A DNA stretch of 63,112 bases, from assembly GCA_944392945.1 (NCBI GenBank), contig CALXYJ010000006.1, positions 1 through 63,112 on the forward strand. The letters are read 5' to 3'. The notes under the pieces are model-generated. The model did no database searches. It had not been told where the DNA came from and worked only from the letters and a program-made list of their open reading frames with translations. Positions 36,701 through 45,971 of this stretch are shown in pieces (the stretch's first letter is position 1; every line of letters begins with the position of its first letter). Both the position numbers and the translations under genes were made by a program. This DNA comes from an uncultured Clostridia bacterium. GTDB lineage: Bacteria > Bacillota > Clostridia > TANB77 > CAG-508.

Positions 36701-37298
36701 AATTAAATAAATTTATCTTTTCATTAAGCCAGTCTTCTGGAAATGGAGCACTTTGTATAAAATTAAAAATTCTTTTTACTATATCTTTTAATGGTTCATC
36801 ATCTTTATAACTTGTATATATTTCCAAAAGCTTTAAAAATCCTTCATCCTCTTTTAGGTATAATTCTTCAAAAAGCTCATCTAAAACTTCATCTTTTAAC
36901 AATTCAATTTCCGCTGTATCACCTATCCTAAAATTAGGTGATATATTTATTTCATAAAAATTATTTCTTATTACATCCAAACAAAATGAGTGAATAGTAC
37001 AAATATTTGACTTGTTCAAAAGAGTTATTTGCTTTTGAAGCCTTAAATTATTTGGTTCTTCTTCTATTTTTTTATATATTGCATTTAATATTCTCTCTCT
37101 CATCTCACTTGCTGCAGCATTAGTAAAAGTAACCACCAAAAGCTTATCTATATCAATTTCTTCAGAAATAATTTTATTAATTATTCTTTCTACCAAAACC
37201 GCAGTTTTTCCACTTCCAGCAGCTGCTGCAACCAAAATATTTGATCCTTTTTCTTTTATTGCTTGATATTGTTCATCTGTCCACTTAACTTCACTCAT
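33696..37298 (-). CDS. addA: ATP-dependent helicase/nuclease subunit A
   Basis: A 1200-residue AddA, the UvrD-type 3'-5' helicase and nuclease subunit that with AddB resects double-strand breaks. Walker A is LVAAAAGSGKTAVLVERI near residue 22, the DExx box IAIDEYQDSN, helicase motif V/VI SIHKSKGLEFPVVF and VALTRAKEKLIIT, and the C-terminal nuclease motif LVDYKTDYVEKN. Normally addB lies directly upstream; here pepF does, and no addB is in the window. The gene is bracketed by two copies of one palindrome, one 24 bases before its start and one overlapping its stop. GAAGGAG precedes the ATG. Confidence 0.95.
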   Translation of the reverse strand: MSEVKWTDEQYQAIKEKGSNILVAAAAGSGKTAVLVERIINKIISEEIDIDKLLVVTFTNAAASEMRERILNAIYKKIEEEPNNLRLQKQITLLNKSNICTIHSFCLDVIRNNFYEINISPNFRIGDTAEIELLKDEVLDELFEELYLKEDEGFLKLLEIYTSYKDDEPLKDIVKRIFNFIQSAPFPEDWLNEKINLFNLNSENLDFANTIWGKIILNNYKECVEENILGLSKIKCELDSEKELEKFSQTISLDIENLKKLIENLNSWNKSYELARNFSFNRWPTLKKINSDLPALIKEKRDMINAPLKKLKENIFMYTSEEAISDLSEMYNVLKLLQNIVLQFGEKYKKAKNDRNVIDFNDIEHLALKILVKREDGKYEPTEIAKKYQEKFEEIAIDEYQDSNMVQEYILTSVSKENNIFMVGDVKQSIYKFRQAMPELFLHKYKTYKLKKDKTTEDDLKIQLFKNFRSRKNILDTTNIIFQEIMSKELGDVEYSEDEYLNLGANYEDPKEDVNFAGKTEINIINLEDSTSDSEEEEENTKTERIENSILEAKYVAKKINELINSDYYVLDKKEGYRKITYKDIVVLLRSTTELSPIYEKEISDLGMPVYSETSTEYLNSVEIQIIMSCLKIIDNPMQDIPLVTVMRSMIGGFTDNDLIEIRLADKQENFYEAIIKSRIQVNPDLRNKIDNFLNMLGKWREESEFLALDELIWKIYMDTGYYNYVGLMQNGMLRQANLKMLFERAKQYESASFKGVFNFINFIDKLKTRNNDLGSARIIGENENVIRIMSIHKSKGLEFPVVFLSSTGKNFNLKDLKDKILIHQEIGFGPNYENAELKIEYPTLAKEAIKIISKKESISEEMRVLYVALTRAKEKLIITGVEKDLQKSIDNKNKELEIYSKENDMKMSPGILEKYKSYLDWIELVYLKNKIKYSDIFEFNIIHKKDILNNNDEKKIEKRDIIKEINDKKSSKENLEKIKNILKWEYKYKDSSQMPSELSVSKIKEIKNSKVKEYGQNLKKPNFLIDKTELTPAEKGTIMHLCLQKLDYKKDYDLKDLKDLVDDLVKKEILLPKEADTVNYQKIIAFLNSKIWKDMKNAKFVEQEKAFYLNLKANEIYNNNSDDEILVQGIIDLYYITQEDKLVLVDYKTDYVEKNNEEMLKDKYDIQLRIYKKALEESLNRKVDNVYIYSTWLNKEYEL

Positions 37299-37321
37299 TT
37301 TATCTCCTTCTCATACTTTTT

Positions 37322-37350
37322 TGAACTTTAGGGACGTTCTTTAAAGTTCA
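37322..37350. repeat. palindromic intergenic repeat, copy C
   Basis: Arms TGAACTTTAGGGA / TCTTTAAAGTTCA around CGT; two positions differ from a perfect palindrome. It lies immediately after the pepF stop codon (37351-37353) and 24 bases before addA. Confidence 0.8.
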
Positions 37351-39117
37351 TTAAATTAATTCTTTTAGTTTATTTATATCGTTTTGATAAAATTTTATAG
37401 CATTTTCATATGGTGTACTAGTTTCTAAATCAACATCCACCATCTTTAATAGTTCTAATGATTTTTTACTTCCACCCATTTTTAACATATTTAAATATTT
37501 CTCTACAAATCCATCTTCTCTATTCAAAATTTTTGTTGCTATCTCTATCGCAGAAGAAATTCCTGTTGCATATTTATATACATAGAAACAATTATAAAAA
37601 TGAGGAATCCTTGCCCAATTAAATTTATTATATTCATCAATTTTTAATTCACTGCCATAATATTTTTCATTTAATTTTAAATAAATTTCTCCTAATTTTG
37701 TAGAATTTAAAATATTGCCAGCTTCTACATTTGAATGAACTTCCTTTTCAAACTCTGCAAATAAAGATTGTGTTATTAATGTTGCTCTTACAGTTTCTAT
37801 TCTATTATATAATAATGTCATTTTTTCTTCTTTAGTTTTAGCATTATCAATTCTATATTGTGCAAGTAATATCTCATTTACTGTTGATGCTATTTCTGCT
37901 AATAATATCGTATAATTAGAATCCAATACATTTTGATATTTACAAGCATAATAAGAATGCATTGCATGTCCAAACTCGTGTGCCAATGTTGATACATCAT
38001 TACTTGTGCCTTCATAATTTAGCAATACATATGGATGAACTCCATAAACAGACATATTGTACCCACCACTTCTTTTATTTGGTGCTTTATATACATCCAT
38101 CCAATTTGAATTAAATGCTTCCTTTAACTTTTCTATATATTCTGCACCCAGTGGCTCTAAAGCTTTTATTACAATTTCTTTTGCATCTTCTATATCCACA
38201 TATTTTTCTTCTTCTTCAAATGGATTTACATACATATCATACATATGTATTTCTGGTAAATTTAATATTTGCTTCTTCAATTTTGTATATTCATGGTTCA
38301 TATATAAATTTTCGTTAATTGTATTAATTAGTTTATCATATACTAATATTGTTGCATCATCTTCATCCACTGCTTTTTCTAGTGAACTTTTATAATTTCT
38401 TAATTTAGCAATCTTTGTATATTGTTTTACTCTACTTAAATATAATTCACTAATAGTATTTATATATTTTCCATATTCAGAAACTAATGTCATTGAAGCT
38501 TCTTTTCTTACATTTCTATCTTTATTACTTAATAATTTTGAATATGTTGCTTCACTTACTTCCAATATATTTCCATCTTTATCTTTAATTGATGGAAATT
38601 TTATTTCTGCATTTGTTAAAATTTCGTATGCATTTTCTACTCCATTAAACACATCAGAAAATCTTGACAATACATCTTCTAATTCCTTACTTAAAATATG
38701 TTTTTTATTTTTTATTATCTCTTCCAATAATCTTTTATATCTTTTTAGGTCACTATTTTCATTAATGTATTTATTTAAAGTATCTGTATCTATCTCGGTT
38801 AGTTCTGGAACTATAAAAGATGTCTTTTCTTCTACTTTTGAATCCAAACTTTCAGCATCTTTATATAATTCTATTCCATCCGGATTAGATAAATCTTTAT
38901 GGTATTTGAACATTCCATATGCATAAATTTTACATATTAATTCTACTATATCCTCATATATTCTATAACAATTATAAATATTATTTGAAGAATCCTTTAA
39001 AATTCCTTTATACTTTTCTATTTTCTTTAATTTTTGTTCTACTTTTTCTTTATCTAAATTATATTCTTCCTTTGATTTATAAATATCTGTTAACTTCCAT
39101 TCATATTTACTTTCCAT
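37351..39117 (-). CDS. pepF: M3-family oligoendopeptidase F
   Basis: A 588-residue cytoplasmic zinc peptidase of family M3 that degrades oligopeptides. The zinc motif is LAHEFGHAMHSYYA, with the third-ligand Glu in LLAEIASTVNEILL, and the N-terminal WKLTDIYKSKEEYN is typical of PepF. A longer frame from 39162 overlaps the upstream gene, but GGAGG lies 8 bases before the ATG at 39117, so that start is used. It follows the CmpB-like gene and precedes addA. Confidence 0.93.
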   Translation of the reverse strand: MESKYEWKLTDIYKSKEEYNLDKEKVEQKLKKIEKYKGILKDSSNNIYNCYRIYEDIVELICKIYAYGMFKYHKDLSNPDGIELYKDAESLDSKVEEKTSFIVPELTEIDTDTLNKYINENSDLKRYKRLLEEIIKNKKHILSKELEDVLSRFSDVFNGVENAYEILTNAEIKFPSIKDKDGNILEVSEATYSKLLSNKDRNVRKEASMTLVSEYGKYINTISELYLSRVKQYTKIAKLRNYKSSLEKAVDEDDATILVYDKLINTINENLYMNHEYTKLKKQILNLPEIHMYDMYVNPFEEEEKYVDIEDAKEIVIKALEPLGAEYIEKLKEAFNSNWMDVYKAPNKRSGGYNMSVYGVHPYVLLNYEGTSNDVSTLAHEFGHAMHSYYACKYQNVLDSNYTILLAEIASTVNEILLAQYRIDNAKTKEEKMTLLYNRIETVRATLITQSLFAEFEKEVHSNVEAGNILNSTKLGEIYLKLNEKYYGSELKIDEYNKFNWARIPHFYNCFYVYKYATGISSAIEIATKILNREDGFVEKYLNMLKMGGSKKSLELLKMVDVDLETSTPYENAIKFYQNDINKLKELI

Positions 39118-39142
39118 TCTTGTATCCTCCATTAAATAATCT

Positions 39143-39976
39143 TTAATTTTCTTGTACAACATCCATATTTTTATCTTTTGGTGTAAATATTCTTATATAA
39201 TATGGTTGTATATTTGGAAATAACTCTTTTACCAGTACAATATTTCCATCTATGTCTGTAACTTTTAAATTTGGAAATGTTTTTAGCATTTTTTCATCAT
39301 TTAAATATTTATCCATAAATTCCTTTACTCCTGGTGCATTTTGTATTTCTTCATAATCTAATAAATACTGTTCTCCATTTTGCATATCAACTAAATCATT
39401 ATATTCAATCCTTGCATAGAACATTCTTAGTGCAACAGCAGTAAATACACAATCTATAAACATAAAAATAATAATTAATAGAGTAATTATTTTTAAGAAT
39501 TTTAAACTACATTTTGATTTTAACCAATCTATTAAAATATCTACTTTTTTATTTATATATGTCATTAAAAATATTGCAAGTATACCCCAAAAAATAGAAA
39601 AATATACACATATTCTTCCATTTAAATTAAGTGGCATATTTGAATAATCCCACCATTTTACATGTAGCATCATTTCTCCAAATAAACTTACTAAATATTC
39701 AACTACAGATCCTATTAAGAAGCCTCCAAAAAATAATGTATAATTATTTTTCTTAAAATATTGTAATAATCCAATCATTATTACTGCTCCTAAACCATAT
39801 ATTGCACAAAATGGCCCATATAAAAAGCTTTTTCTACTTTCTATTACTCCCTTTGTTATTGCGCCAAATAAAGTCTCTATTATATATCCTAATATGCTAT
39901 ATATAATAAAATAAGCTAAAACTCGCCAAATACTCATCCCTAAAAAAGTAAATTTTTTATTTTTTTTATTCTTCAT
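39143..39976 (-). CDS. CmpB-like membrane protein (PF06541 type)
   Basis: A 277-residue integral membrane protein with about six hydrophobic segments in the first ~185 residues and a soluble C-terminal tail. SFLYGPFCAIYGLGAVIM and the WWDYSNMPLNLNGRICVYF segment are the hallmarks of the putative ABC-transporter type IV/CmpB family, whose function is not established. A paralogue lies at 46932-47492. GGAGG precedes the ATG. First gene of the unit leading to pepF, addA and the giant pair, from the promoter at 40016-40044. Confidence 0.85.
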   Translation of the reverse strand: MKNKKNKKFTFLGMSIWRVLAYFIIYSILGYIIETLFGAITKGVIESRKSFLYGPFCAIYGLGAVIMIGLLQYFKKNNYTLFFGGFLIGSVVEYLVSLFGEMMLHVKWWDYSNMPLNLNGRICVYFSIFWGILAIFLMTYINKKVDILIDWLKSKCSLKFLKIITLLIIIFMFIDCVFTAVALRMFYARIEYNDLVDMQNGEQYLLDYEEIQNAPGVKEFMDKYLNDEKMLKTFPNLKVTDIDGNIVLVKELFPNIQPYYIRIFTPKDKNMDVVQEN

Positions 39977-40015
39977 TTATTCCTCCATTTTCTACTACGA
40001 CTTAACATTATCTTA

Positions 40016-40044
40016 ATAATATTTTTATAAAATTGCAATATCAA
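40016..40044 (-). promoter_or_regulatory. promoter of the CmpB-pepF-addA unit
   Basis: TTGATA (40039-40044), 17-base spacer, TATTAT (40016-40021) on the minus strand, about 40 bases before the ATG at 39976. Confidence 0.6.
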
Positions 40045-40054
40045 TTCCATTTTT

Positions 40055-40084
40055 TTGTTATCTTTATTATAATCTGGATATAAT
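40055..40084 (+). promoter_or_regulatory. promoter of the P-type ATPase gene
   Basis: TTGTTA (40055-40060), 18-base spacer, TATAAT (40079-40084). It is divergent from the CmpB-pepF promoter. Confidence 0.6.
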
Positions 40085-40108
40085 TATTTAAGAAGGGAGT
40101 TGCTTATT

Positions 40109-42751
40109 TTGGAACAAGAAAATTGGCAGTCGCTTTCTCCAAACGAAGTATTAAATAAATTAAAAACTTCTAACTATGGTTTAAGCGAAGAAGAAGTTCA
40201 TAGTAGACAAAAAGTATATGGTTTTAATGAACTTTCTAAGAGGAAAAAGAAAAATATTTTTAAATTGGTTCTTTATGAATTAAAAGACCCAATGATTATA
40301 ATTCTTATTCTAGCTAGTATTTTATCTTTTATTTTAAAAGAATCTGTTGAAGCTTATGTAATATTATTTATTGTATTTATAAATACAATCATCAGTGTTA
40401 TACAACAAAAGAAAGCTGAAGCTTCAATAGAAGCACTTAAAAATATTAGTGCTCCAACAGCTCATGTAATAAGAAATAATAATGAAATAATTATTCCAGC
40501 TTCAGATTTAGTAATTGGTGATATTGTTGTTTTGGAAGCTGGCAGTGTAGTCCCTGCTGACATAAGACTTATAGAAAGTGCAAATTTAAAAATACAAGAA
40601 TCTGCATTAACTGGAGAAACTATTCCAGTGGAAAAAGATGCTTCTAAAATTTTAGAAAAAGATTGTTTCTTAGCAGATAGAATTAATATGGCATATACTT
40701 CTTCTCTTATAACATATGGTAGAGGAATTGGAGTAGTTACTGCTACTGGTATGAATACAGAAGTTGGACATATTGCATCTTTATTAAATAACTCTGACGA
40801 ATTTGATACACCACTAAAAAGAAAACTTTCTGCTGTAGGAAGAATTTTAAGTATTGTCGGTTTAATTGTATGTATTATTATATTTATAATTGGATTATTA
40901 TATAAAAGACCTATTCTACCTTTATTTATGACTGCTATCTCTCTTGCGATTTCCATTATTCCAGAAGGTTTACCTGCAACAGCAACAATAGTTATGGCTC
41001 TTGGAGTAAAACGTATGGCAAAAGAAAATGCATTAATTAGGAAACTGCCTGCTGTAGAAACTCTTGGTAGTAGCACTGTTATTTGTTCTGATAAAACGGG
41101 AACTCTTACTCAAAATAGAATGATTGTTAAAAAAATTGCAAATATGGATGACATATCTACAGGTAATATTATCTCTGTTGACTCAATAGAAAACAAATAT
41201 TTATATAAAGAATTAATATATTGTAGTCTTTTATGTAATGATTCTGCATTTGATACAAAAAATAACAATATGATTATAGGTGACCCTACAGAAGGTGCAT
41301 TACTATTACTTGGAAAAGATTATTTTGGTATTAATCAAGAAGAATTAGAACATAAATATAAAAGAATTTATGAACAACCATTTGACTCAGATAGAAAACG
41401 TATGACTACAGTTCATAGCATAGATAGTAAAATAGTTGCATATGTAAAAGGTGCCCTTGATGAATTATTGGAATTATGTGATACTGTTCTTACCAGAAAT
41501 GGAATTAGACCTCTTACAGTCAAAGATAAAGAAAATATTTTAAATTTAAACTCTTCCTTATCTTCTGAAGCTTTAAGAGTTTTAGGCTTTGCTAGAAAAG
41601 ATCTAAATAGCATACCTAATGCCGGAGAAAATATAGAAAACAACTTAACTTTTATTGGTTTAGTTGGAATGATTGACCCTCCAAGACTTGAAGTTCCAAA
41701 TTCCATAAAAATATGTAAAGAAGCCGGAATTAGAACTATAATGATTACTGGTGATCATTTAATTACAGCTATTGCAATAGCAAAAGAACTTGGAATATAT
41801 GATGAATCCACAAAAGCAATAAGTGGAACTGAATTAGATAAAATGACAGATAATCAATTAAATAAAATTGTTGATTCAACTTCTGTATTTGCTAGAGTGT
41901 CACCAAATCATAAACTAAGAATAGTAAAAGCTCTTAAGGCTAATGGAGAAATAGTAGCTATGACAGGTGATGGTGTAAATGATGCACCAGCATTACAAAC
42001 AGCAGATATTGGAATCTCCATGGGACTTAATGGAACTGATGTAGCAAAAGATGCTTCAGACATGATTTTATTAGACGATGATTTTACAACCATTGTTTAT
42101 GCTATAAAAGAAGGACGAAGAGTTTATAAAAATATTCAAAAAGTAATTCAATTTTTACTTGCTGGCAATATTGCAGAAATACTAACATTGTTTATTGCGA
42201 CATTATTGAATTGGGATCCACCAATTCTGGCAATTCATATTTTATGTATTAATTTAGCAACAGATTCCCTTCCTGCTTTAGCTTTGGGAGTTGATCCAGC
42301 AAGTAAAAACATAATGAAAGAAAAACCTTTAAAGTCTGGTAGTTTATTTGAAAAATCTTTAGTTGCAAGAGTTATCTTACATGGTATATTTATTGCTATT
42401 TCCACGATTTCTGCATTTTTGATTGGATATAATATGGATAGTTATATTGTTGGACAAACAATGGCATTTTCTGTTTTAGCAATATCTCAAATGTTACACG
42501 CATTCAACCAAAGATCTAACACAGATTCTATTTTTTCTAAAGGAAATGGTCATAATAAATATCTATTATTTGCACTAATATCTTCTTTTTTATTATTAAT
42601 AATAATTTTATTTATTCCTTATATTAGAAATATTTTTAGTTTAACAATATTAAAGCCTATTGAATGGGTAATTACTTTATTATTGTCTTTATTGCCTGTA
42701 TTATTAGTAGAGATTACTAAATTTATAAAACGAAAATTAACAATTATCTAA
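40109..42751 (+). CDS. P-type cation ATPase, Ca2+ (PacL/SERCA) type
   Basis: An 880-residue P2-type ATPase, expected to export Ca2+ using ATP. Phosphorylation site [13 protein letters not shown], transduction motif [10 protein letters not shown], hinge [11 protein letters not shown], and the membrane motif [16 protein letters not shown] (PEGL ion-binding helix) are present, with about ten membrane segments including the six at the C-terminus. It starts at TTG 40109 because AAGGGAG lies 9 bases upstream; an earlier TTG at 40100 abuts that site. Monocistronic, ended by a terminator. Confidence 0.93.
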   Translation: MEQENWQSLSPNEVLNKLKTSNYGLSEEEVHSRQKVYGFNELSKRKKKNIFKLVLYELKDPMIIILILASILSFILKESVEAYVILFIVFINTIISVIQQKKAEASIEALKNISAPTAHVIRNNNEIIIPASDLVIGDIVVLEAGSVVPADIRLIESANLKIQESALTGETIPVEKDASKILEKDCFLADRINMAYTSSLITYGRGIGVVTATGMNTEVGHIASLLNNSDEFDTPLKRKLSAVGRILSIVGLIVCIIIFIIGLLYKRPILPLFMTAISLAISIIPEGLPATATIVMALGVKRMAKENALIRKLPAVETLGSSTVICSDKTGTLTQNRMIVKKIANMDDISTGNIISVDSIENKYLYKELIYCSLLCNDSAFDTKNNNMIIGDPTEGALLLLGKDYFGINQEELEHKYKRIYEQPFDSDRKRMTTVHSIDSKIVAYVKGALDELLELCDTVLTRNGIRPLTVKDKENILNLNSSLSSEALRVLGFARKDLNSIPNAGENIENNLTFIGLVGMIDPPRLEVPNSIKICKEAGIRTIMITGDHLITAIAIAKELGIYDESTKAISGTELDKMTDNQLNKIVDSTSVFARVSPNHKLRIVKALKANGEIVAMTGDGVNDAPALQTADIGISMGLNGTDVAKDASDMILLDDDFTTIVYAIKEGRRVYKNIQKVIQFLLAGNIAEILTLFIATLLNWDPPILAIHILCINLATDSLPALALGVDPASKNIMKEKPLKSGSLFEKSLVARVILHGIFIAISTISAFLIGYNMDSYIVGQTMAFSVLAISQMLHAFNQRSNTDSIFSKGNGHNKYLLFALISSFLLLIIILFIPYIRNIFSLTILKPIEWVITLLLSLLPVLLVEITKFIKRKLTII

Positions 42752-42776
42752 AAAAGCGGACTTTAATCCGCTTTTT
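42751..42776. terminator. bidirectional intrinsic terminator
   Basis: AAAAAGCGGA / TCCGCTTTTT with a 6-base loop, directly after the ATPase stop codon; it also faces the convergent nucleotidase gene. Confidence 0.85.
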
Positions 42777-42824
42777 ATAACTTTTTAATGTATTTAAGTC
42801 AATTATAACTCTTATATAATAAGT

Positions 42825-43412
42825 TTATTTTTGAAACAACTTTATTTTCTCATAAATATCATAAAAACTATAACATCTAATTATATTTTTACCTTCACAT
42901 TCCCTATTATATCTTGCATCAAAACATATAATTGGCAAATGTTCTGAAAGTTGCTTTATATTATGTGGACTATCTTCCACCATTATATCAATATTTTTTT
43001 CCCTACAATTTTCTAATTTATTAACAGTAGAAAAAATTAGTTCATCATAGTACAACTCATGCTTTGCAAACCATTTTCGTACCAAATCCTTCATTTTTTC
43101 GTTTTTTTCTACATCTTCAAACTCACTTGCTCTTGCTGTAATAATATAAATATTGTGTCCTTCTTTTTTTAATTTATCTATTACTTCCTTAGCAAAAGGT
43201 CTTGGTGGTTCTTCTATTACATATTTTAATTTATATTTTAGCCAAAATTCATCATTCGTATTTTTCCCCCAATCAAATATCTCCACACTTTCATATCCTT
43301 TTGGATTTATAATTTTTCCCTTTCCAATTTCTGAAGCATATTTAGCTCCATAGTTCATACAAAAATCATTAAAATTTGTAAGTACTCCATCTAAATCTAT
43401 TCCTATATTCAT
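42825..43412 (-). CDS. HAD-family 5'(3')-deoxyribonucleotidase-like protein
   Basis: A 195-residue HAD protein of the NT5C/YqfW type. Motif I is IGIDLDGVLTNFND, motif II YIITARASEFED, and motif IV IMVEDSPHNIKQL. These enzymes dephosphorylate deoxynucleoside monophosphates. GAGGAGG precedes the ATG. It follows the ABC exporter pair by 18 bases, possibly co-transcribed. Confidence 0.85.
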   Translation of the reverse strand: MNIGIDLDGVLTNFNDFCMNYGAKYASEIGKGKIINPKGYESVEIFDWGKNTNDEFWLKYKLKYVIEEPPRPFAKEVIDKLKKEGHNIYIITARASEFEDVEKNEKMKDLVRKWFAKHELYYDELIFSTVNKLENCREKNIDIMVEDSPHNIKQLSEHLPIICFDARYNRECEGKNIIRCYSFYDIYEKIKLFQK

Positions 43413-43430
43413 ATTTTCCTCCTCTTTAGT

Positions 43431-45065
43431 TTAAATTACCTTATTTAGTAATTCATCTTGTTTTTTATAAATATATCTATTTATAACATAAGTAAATACA
43501 ATATGTATTATTGCAAATATTCCCGCAAATATTATATAAGATATGTTTTTTAATGGTATGGCAATTCCAAATGCAATCATCATCTCTACTATTCCTACTA
43601 CAAATGGCCATAATAAATTCATATTTTGCTTAACTACAGCATATTCTGTCGACCAATCTAATTTTGGCTTTCTTAGATCTACTAATTCCATTAATAATGT
43701 TTGTATTATAATTAAAATAAAATCTAAAATCAAACAAATCAATAAAAATGTAAATTCGACTCTGGTTATATAATAAACAAAAACTAGTATAATTATTGCT
43801 GAAATCATACCAAAAATTATATTTGGTATTCCTTTATATATTAATTGTTTATAATATGTTACAGGTATATACTTCATAAAATTTGCATTACTACCATCCC
43901 TTGATATTGCTGTTGGTGCAATATATAGCATACTATATATAAATTCTGTTACAGAAATTATGATAGCTATTCCAATTGGTGATTTTACGTATTCTCCTAA
44001 AACATTAGTTATGGTATTTAAATCATTAATTTCATTATTAACACTAAATATAATAATTCCTAAAAATAATATTGGCATAAAAATTGAAGGTAATACACAT
44101 TGAACAAAAAATATTGGATTTCTGAATAATATTTTTAGCTCTTTTTCTACATAGGCTATACCAATTTTGTTTTTCTTTATATTTTTAGTATTAACATTCT
44201 TTTTAGATTTATTCCCAGATGATAGGTTTCCTATTGCACCTCTAAAATAAAGCTTACTACCTATAAATATAAAAATTACATATCCTAATATAGTTATTAA
44301 AATAAATTTTAAAAATTCAATAAAATTAGAATGTACTATTGCATTAACCGCTGGTTTAATTATTAAAAACTTTTCATTTATTATTTCTACTAATTCATTT
44401 GCTTTTAGCAATTTTTCTATTATTTCACTTTCCGTTATTTCTGAAGTTCCAGTTGTAGCAAAAGAAATTGCAATAGCTAAGATTATTCCCAATAAAGGAA
44501 CAATTAATTGAAATCTATCTTTATTTTTAACACCTTTTGTAAAGCTCATTATTATCATAACAATTATAGTAGATAAAATTAATGGAATTACTGGAAATGC
44601 TAATAGTACTAAAAAAGTTATTAAATAATATAATATTCCTCCAGATGTTAAAATACCATAAATTATTATTGGAACCAGAGCAAAAATGAATTCTATTACA
44701 TATTCTGTTATTAAAATAACATTAAATTTTGAAATCATTATTTCTCGTGGTTTTAAAGGCAAAGGAAGAATATATTCTAAATCTTTTGAAAAATAGAATA
44801 CATTTGTTGCAGATATCATAGCTTGTACTATAATAAATATTGCAATTCCCATTAAAAATAGACCTATAAAAATTGATTCTTGATTAATTTGTTTTAAAGT
44901 ATTTATTATTTGATAGGAAAGAACGCCAAATATTCCCATTATATATACTACTAAAATTGCGTATAATAGCATCATTCCTATTTTATTTTTAGTCTTTTTA
45001 TTACTATATCTTTGGAAGGAATTTTTTAAGAGAACTTTTGTAAGTGAAAATATCTTTTTATTCAT
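43431..45065 (-). CDS. ABC exporter permease
   Basis: A 544-residue membrane protein with about 12-14 hydrophobic segments and no ATP-binding motif. It resembles the large ABC-2-like permeases that pair with a single ATPase. NVFYFSKDLEYILPLPLKPREIMISK is characteristic; the segment around LYIAPTAISRDGSNANFMKYIP is conserved in the group. Its ATG overlaps the end of the ATPase gene by 8 bases, so they are one transporter. Substrate unknown. Confidence 0.85.
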   Translation of the reverse strand: MNKKIFSLTKVLLKNSFQRYSNKKTKNKIGMMLLYAILVVYIMGIFGVLSYQIINTLKQINQESIFIGLFLMGIAIFIIVQAMISATNVFYFSKDLEYILPLPLKPREIMISKFNVILITEYVIEFIFALVPIIIYGILTSGGILYYLITFLVLLAFPVIPLILSTIIVMIIMSFTKGVKNKDRFQLIVPLLGIILAIAISFATTGTSEITESEIIEKLLKANELVEIINEKFLIIKPAVNAIVHSNFIEFLKFILITILGYVIFIFIGSKLYFRGAIGNLSSGNKSKKNVNTKNIKKNKIGIAYVEKELKILFRNPIFFVQCVLPSIFMPILFLGIIIFSVNNEINDLNTITNVLGEYVKSPIGIAIIISVTEFIYSMLYIAPTAISRDGSNANFMKYIPVTYYKQLIYKGIPNIIFGMISAIIILVFVYYITRVEFTFLLICLILDFILIIIQTLLMELVDLRKPKLDWSTEYAVVKQNMNLLWPFVVGIVEMMIAFGIAIPLKNISYIIFAGIFAIIHIVFTYVINRYIYKKQDELLNKVI

Positions 45066-45783
45066 CTTGCGTAATCTCCAAAAATAAATCTTCTAATGAA
45101 CCATTATCTTTTAATTTCTTTTTCATATCTTCAAAAGTTCCTACAAAAATTAATTTTCCCTTATTTATAATTCCAACTCTATCACATAATTTCTCTGCTA
45201 CCTCTAATACATGTGTTGAAAAGAAAACACAATTACCTTCCTTAGCATGCTTTCTCATCATTTCTTTTAAATCAAATGAAGCCTTAGGATCTAAACCTGT
45301 CATAGGTTCATCTAAAATCCAATTTTTAGGATTATTTAATAGTGCTCCACATATAACGATTTTTTGTCTCATTCCATGCGAATAACTTTGCATTTCTTCA
45401 TTTAAATTATCATATATCTCAAATTTTTTTGTTAGTTCTTCTATACGTTCCTTCCTTTTATCTATTGGAACTTCGTATATATCTCCCATAAAATTTAAAT
45501 ATTCCATTCCTTTTAATTTTAAGAATATATCCGGTGTATCTGGTACAAATCCTAAATTTTTCTTTGCCTCTATACTTTCTCTTTTTATATCTTTTCCGTC
45601 TATTAAAATATTTCCTTCATCAGTGTTTAAAATTCCTGTAATCATTTTAATTGTTGTTGTTTTACCAGCACCATTCGGACCCAAGAAACCAAAAATCTCT
45701 CCATCTTTTATTTCTAAATTTAGTGCATCTACGGATTTTTTTCCTTTTACATATGATTTAGAAACATTTTTTATGTCTATCAT
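45058..45783 (-). CDS. ABC transporter ATP-binding protein
   Basis: A 241-residue ATPase with Walker A GPNGAGKTTTIK, signature YSHGMRQKI, Walker B NWILDEPMTGLD, and the H-loop FFSTHVLEVAEKL. It is of the CcmA/DrrA-type export class and energises the permease encoded next. AGGAGG precedes the ATG; a promoter lies at 45824-45852. Confidence 0.93.
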   Translation of the reverse strand: MIDIKNVSKSYVKGKKSVDALNLEIKDGEIFGFLGPNGAGKTTTIKMITGILNTDEGNILIDGKDIKRESIEAKKNLGFVPDTPDIFLKLKGMEYLNFMGDIYEVPIDKRKERIEELTKKFEIYDNLNEEMQSYSHGMRQKIVICGALLNNPKNWILDEPMTGLDPKASFDLKEMMRKHAKEGNCVFFSTHVLEVAEKLCDRVGIINKGKLIFVGTFEDMKKKLKDNGSLEDLFLEITQDE

Positions 45784-45823
45784 ACATTTTCCTCCTCTTT
45801 TATTTTTTAATTCATTCTAATAA

Positions 45824-45852
45824 AAATTACTATGTTTTATTCTAATAGTCAA
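45824..45852 (-). promoter_or_regulatory. promoter of the ABC exporter genes
   Basis: TTGACT (45847-45852), 17-base spacer, TAATTT (45824-45829) on the minus strand. Confidence 0.55.
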
Positions 45853-45908
45853 TAATAATTAGTAAATTTTTTATTAAGATTATTATATTTAAAAATTTAC
45901 TTAATATC

Positions 45909-45937
45909 TTTACAGCAAATTGATTTTGCTATATACT
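45909..45937 (+). promoter_or_regulatory. ldh promoter with a palindrome in its spacer
   Basis: TTTACA (45909-45914), 17-base spacer, TATACT (45932-45937). The spacer is almost filled by the inverted repeat AGCAAA-TTGAT-TTTGCT (45914-45930), a candidate operator. It does not match the Rex-box consensus. Confidence 0.5.
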
Positions 45938-45971
45938 AATGTAGCAGACAAATATTGGGAGGTCTATACAA

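Noticed and set aside
11776..37350. CRISPR array or insertion-sequence ends
   Set aside because: The three palindromes are far apart, not regularly spaced, and no transposase or cas gene is in the window.
40462..41076. Open frame antisense to the P-type ATPase gene
   Set aside because: Overlaps conserved ATPase motifs on the other strand and has no start signals.
45914..45930. Rex operator before ldh
   Set aside because: The palindrome does not match the TTGTTAA/TTAACAA Rex consensus, so only a generic operator is claimed.
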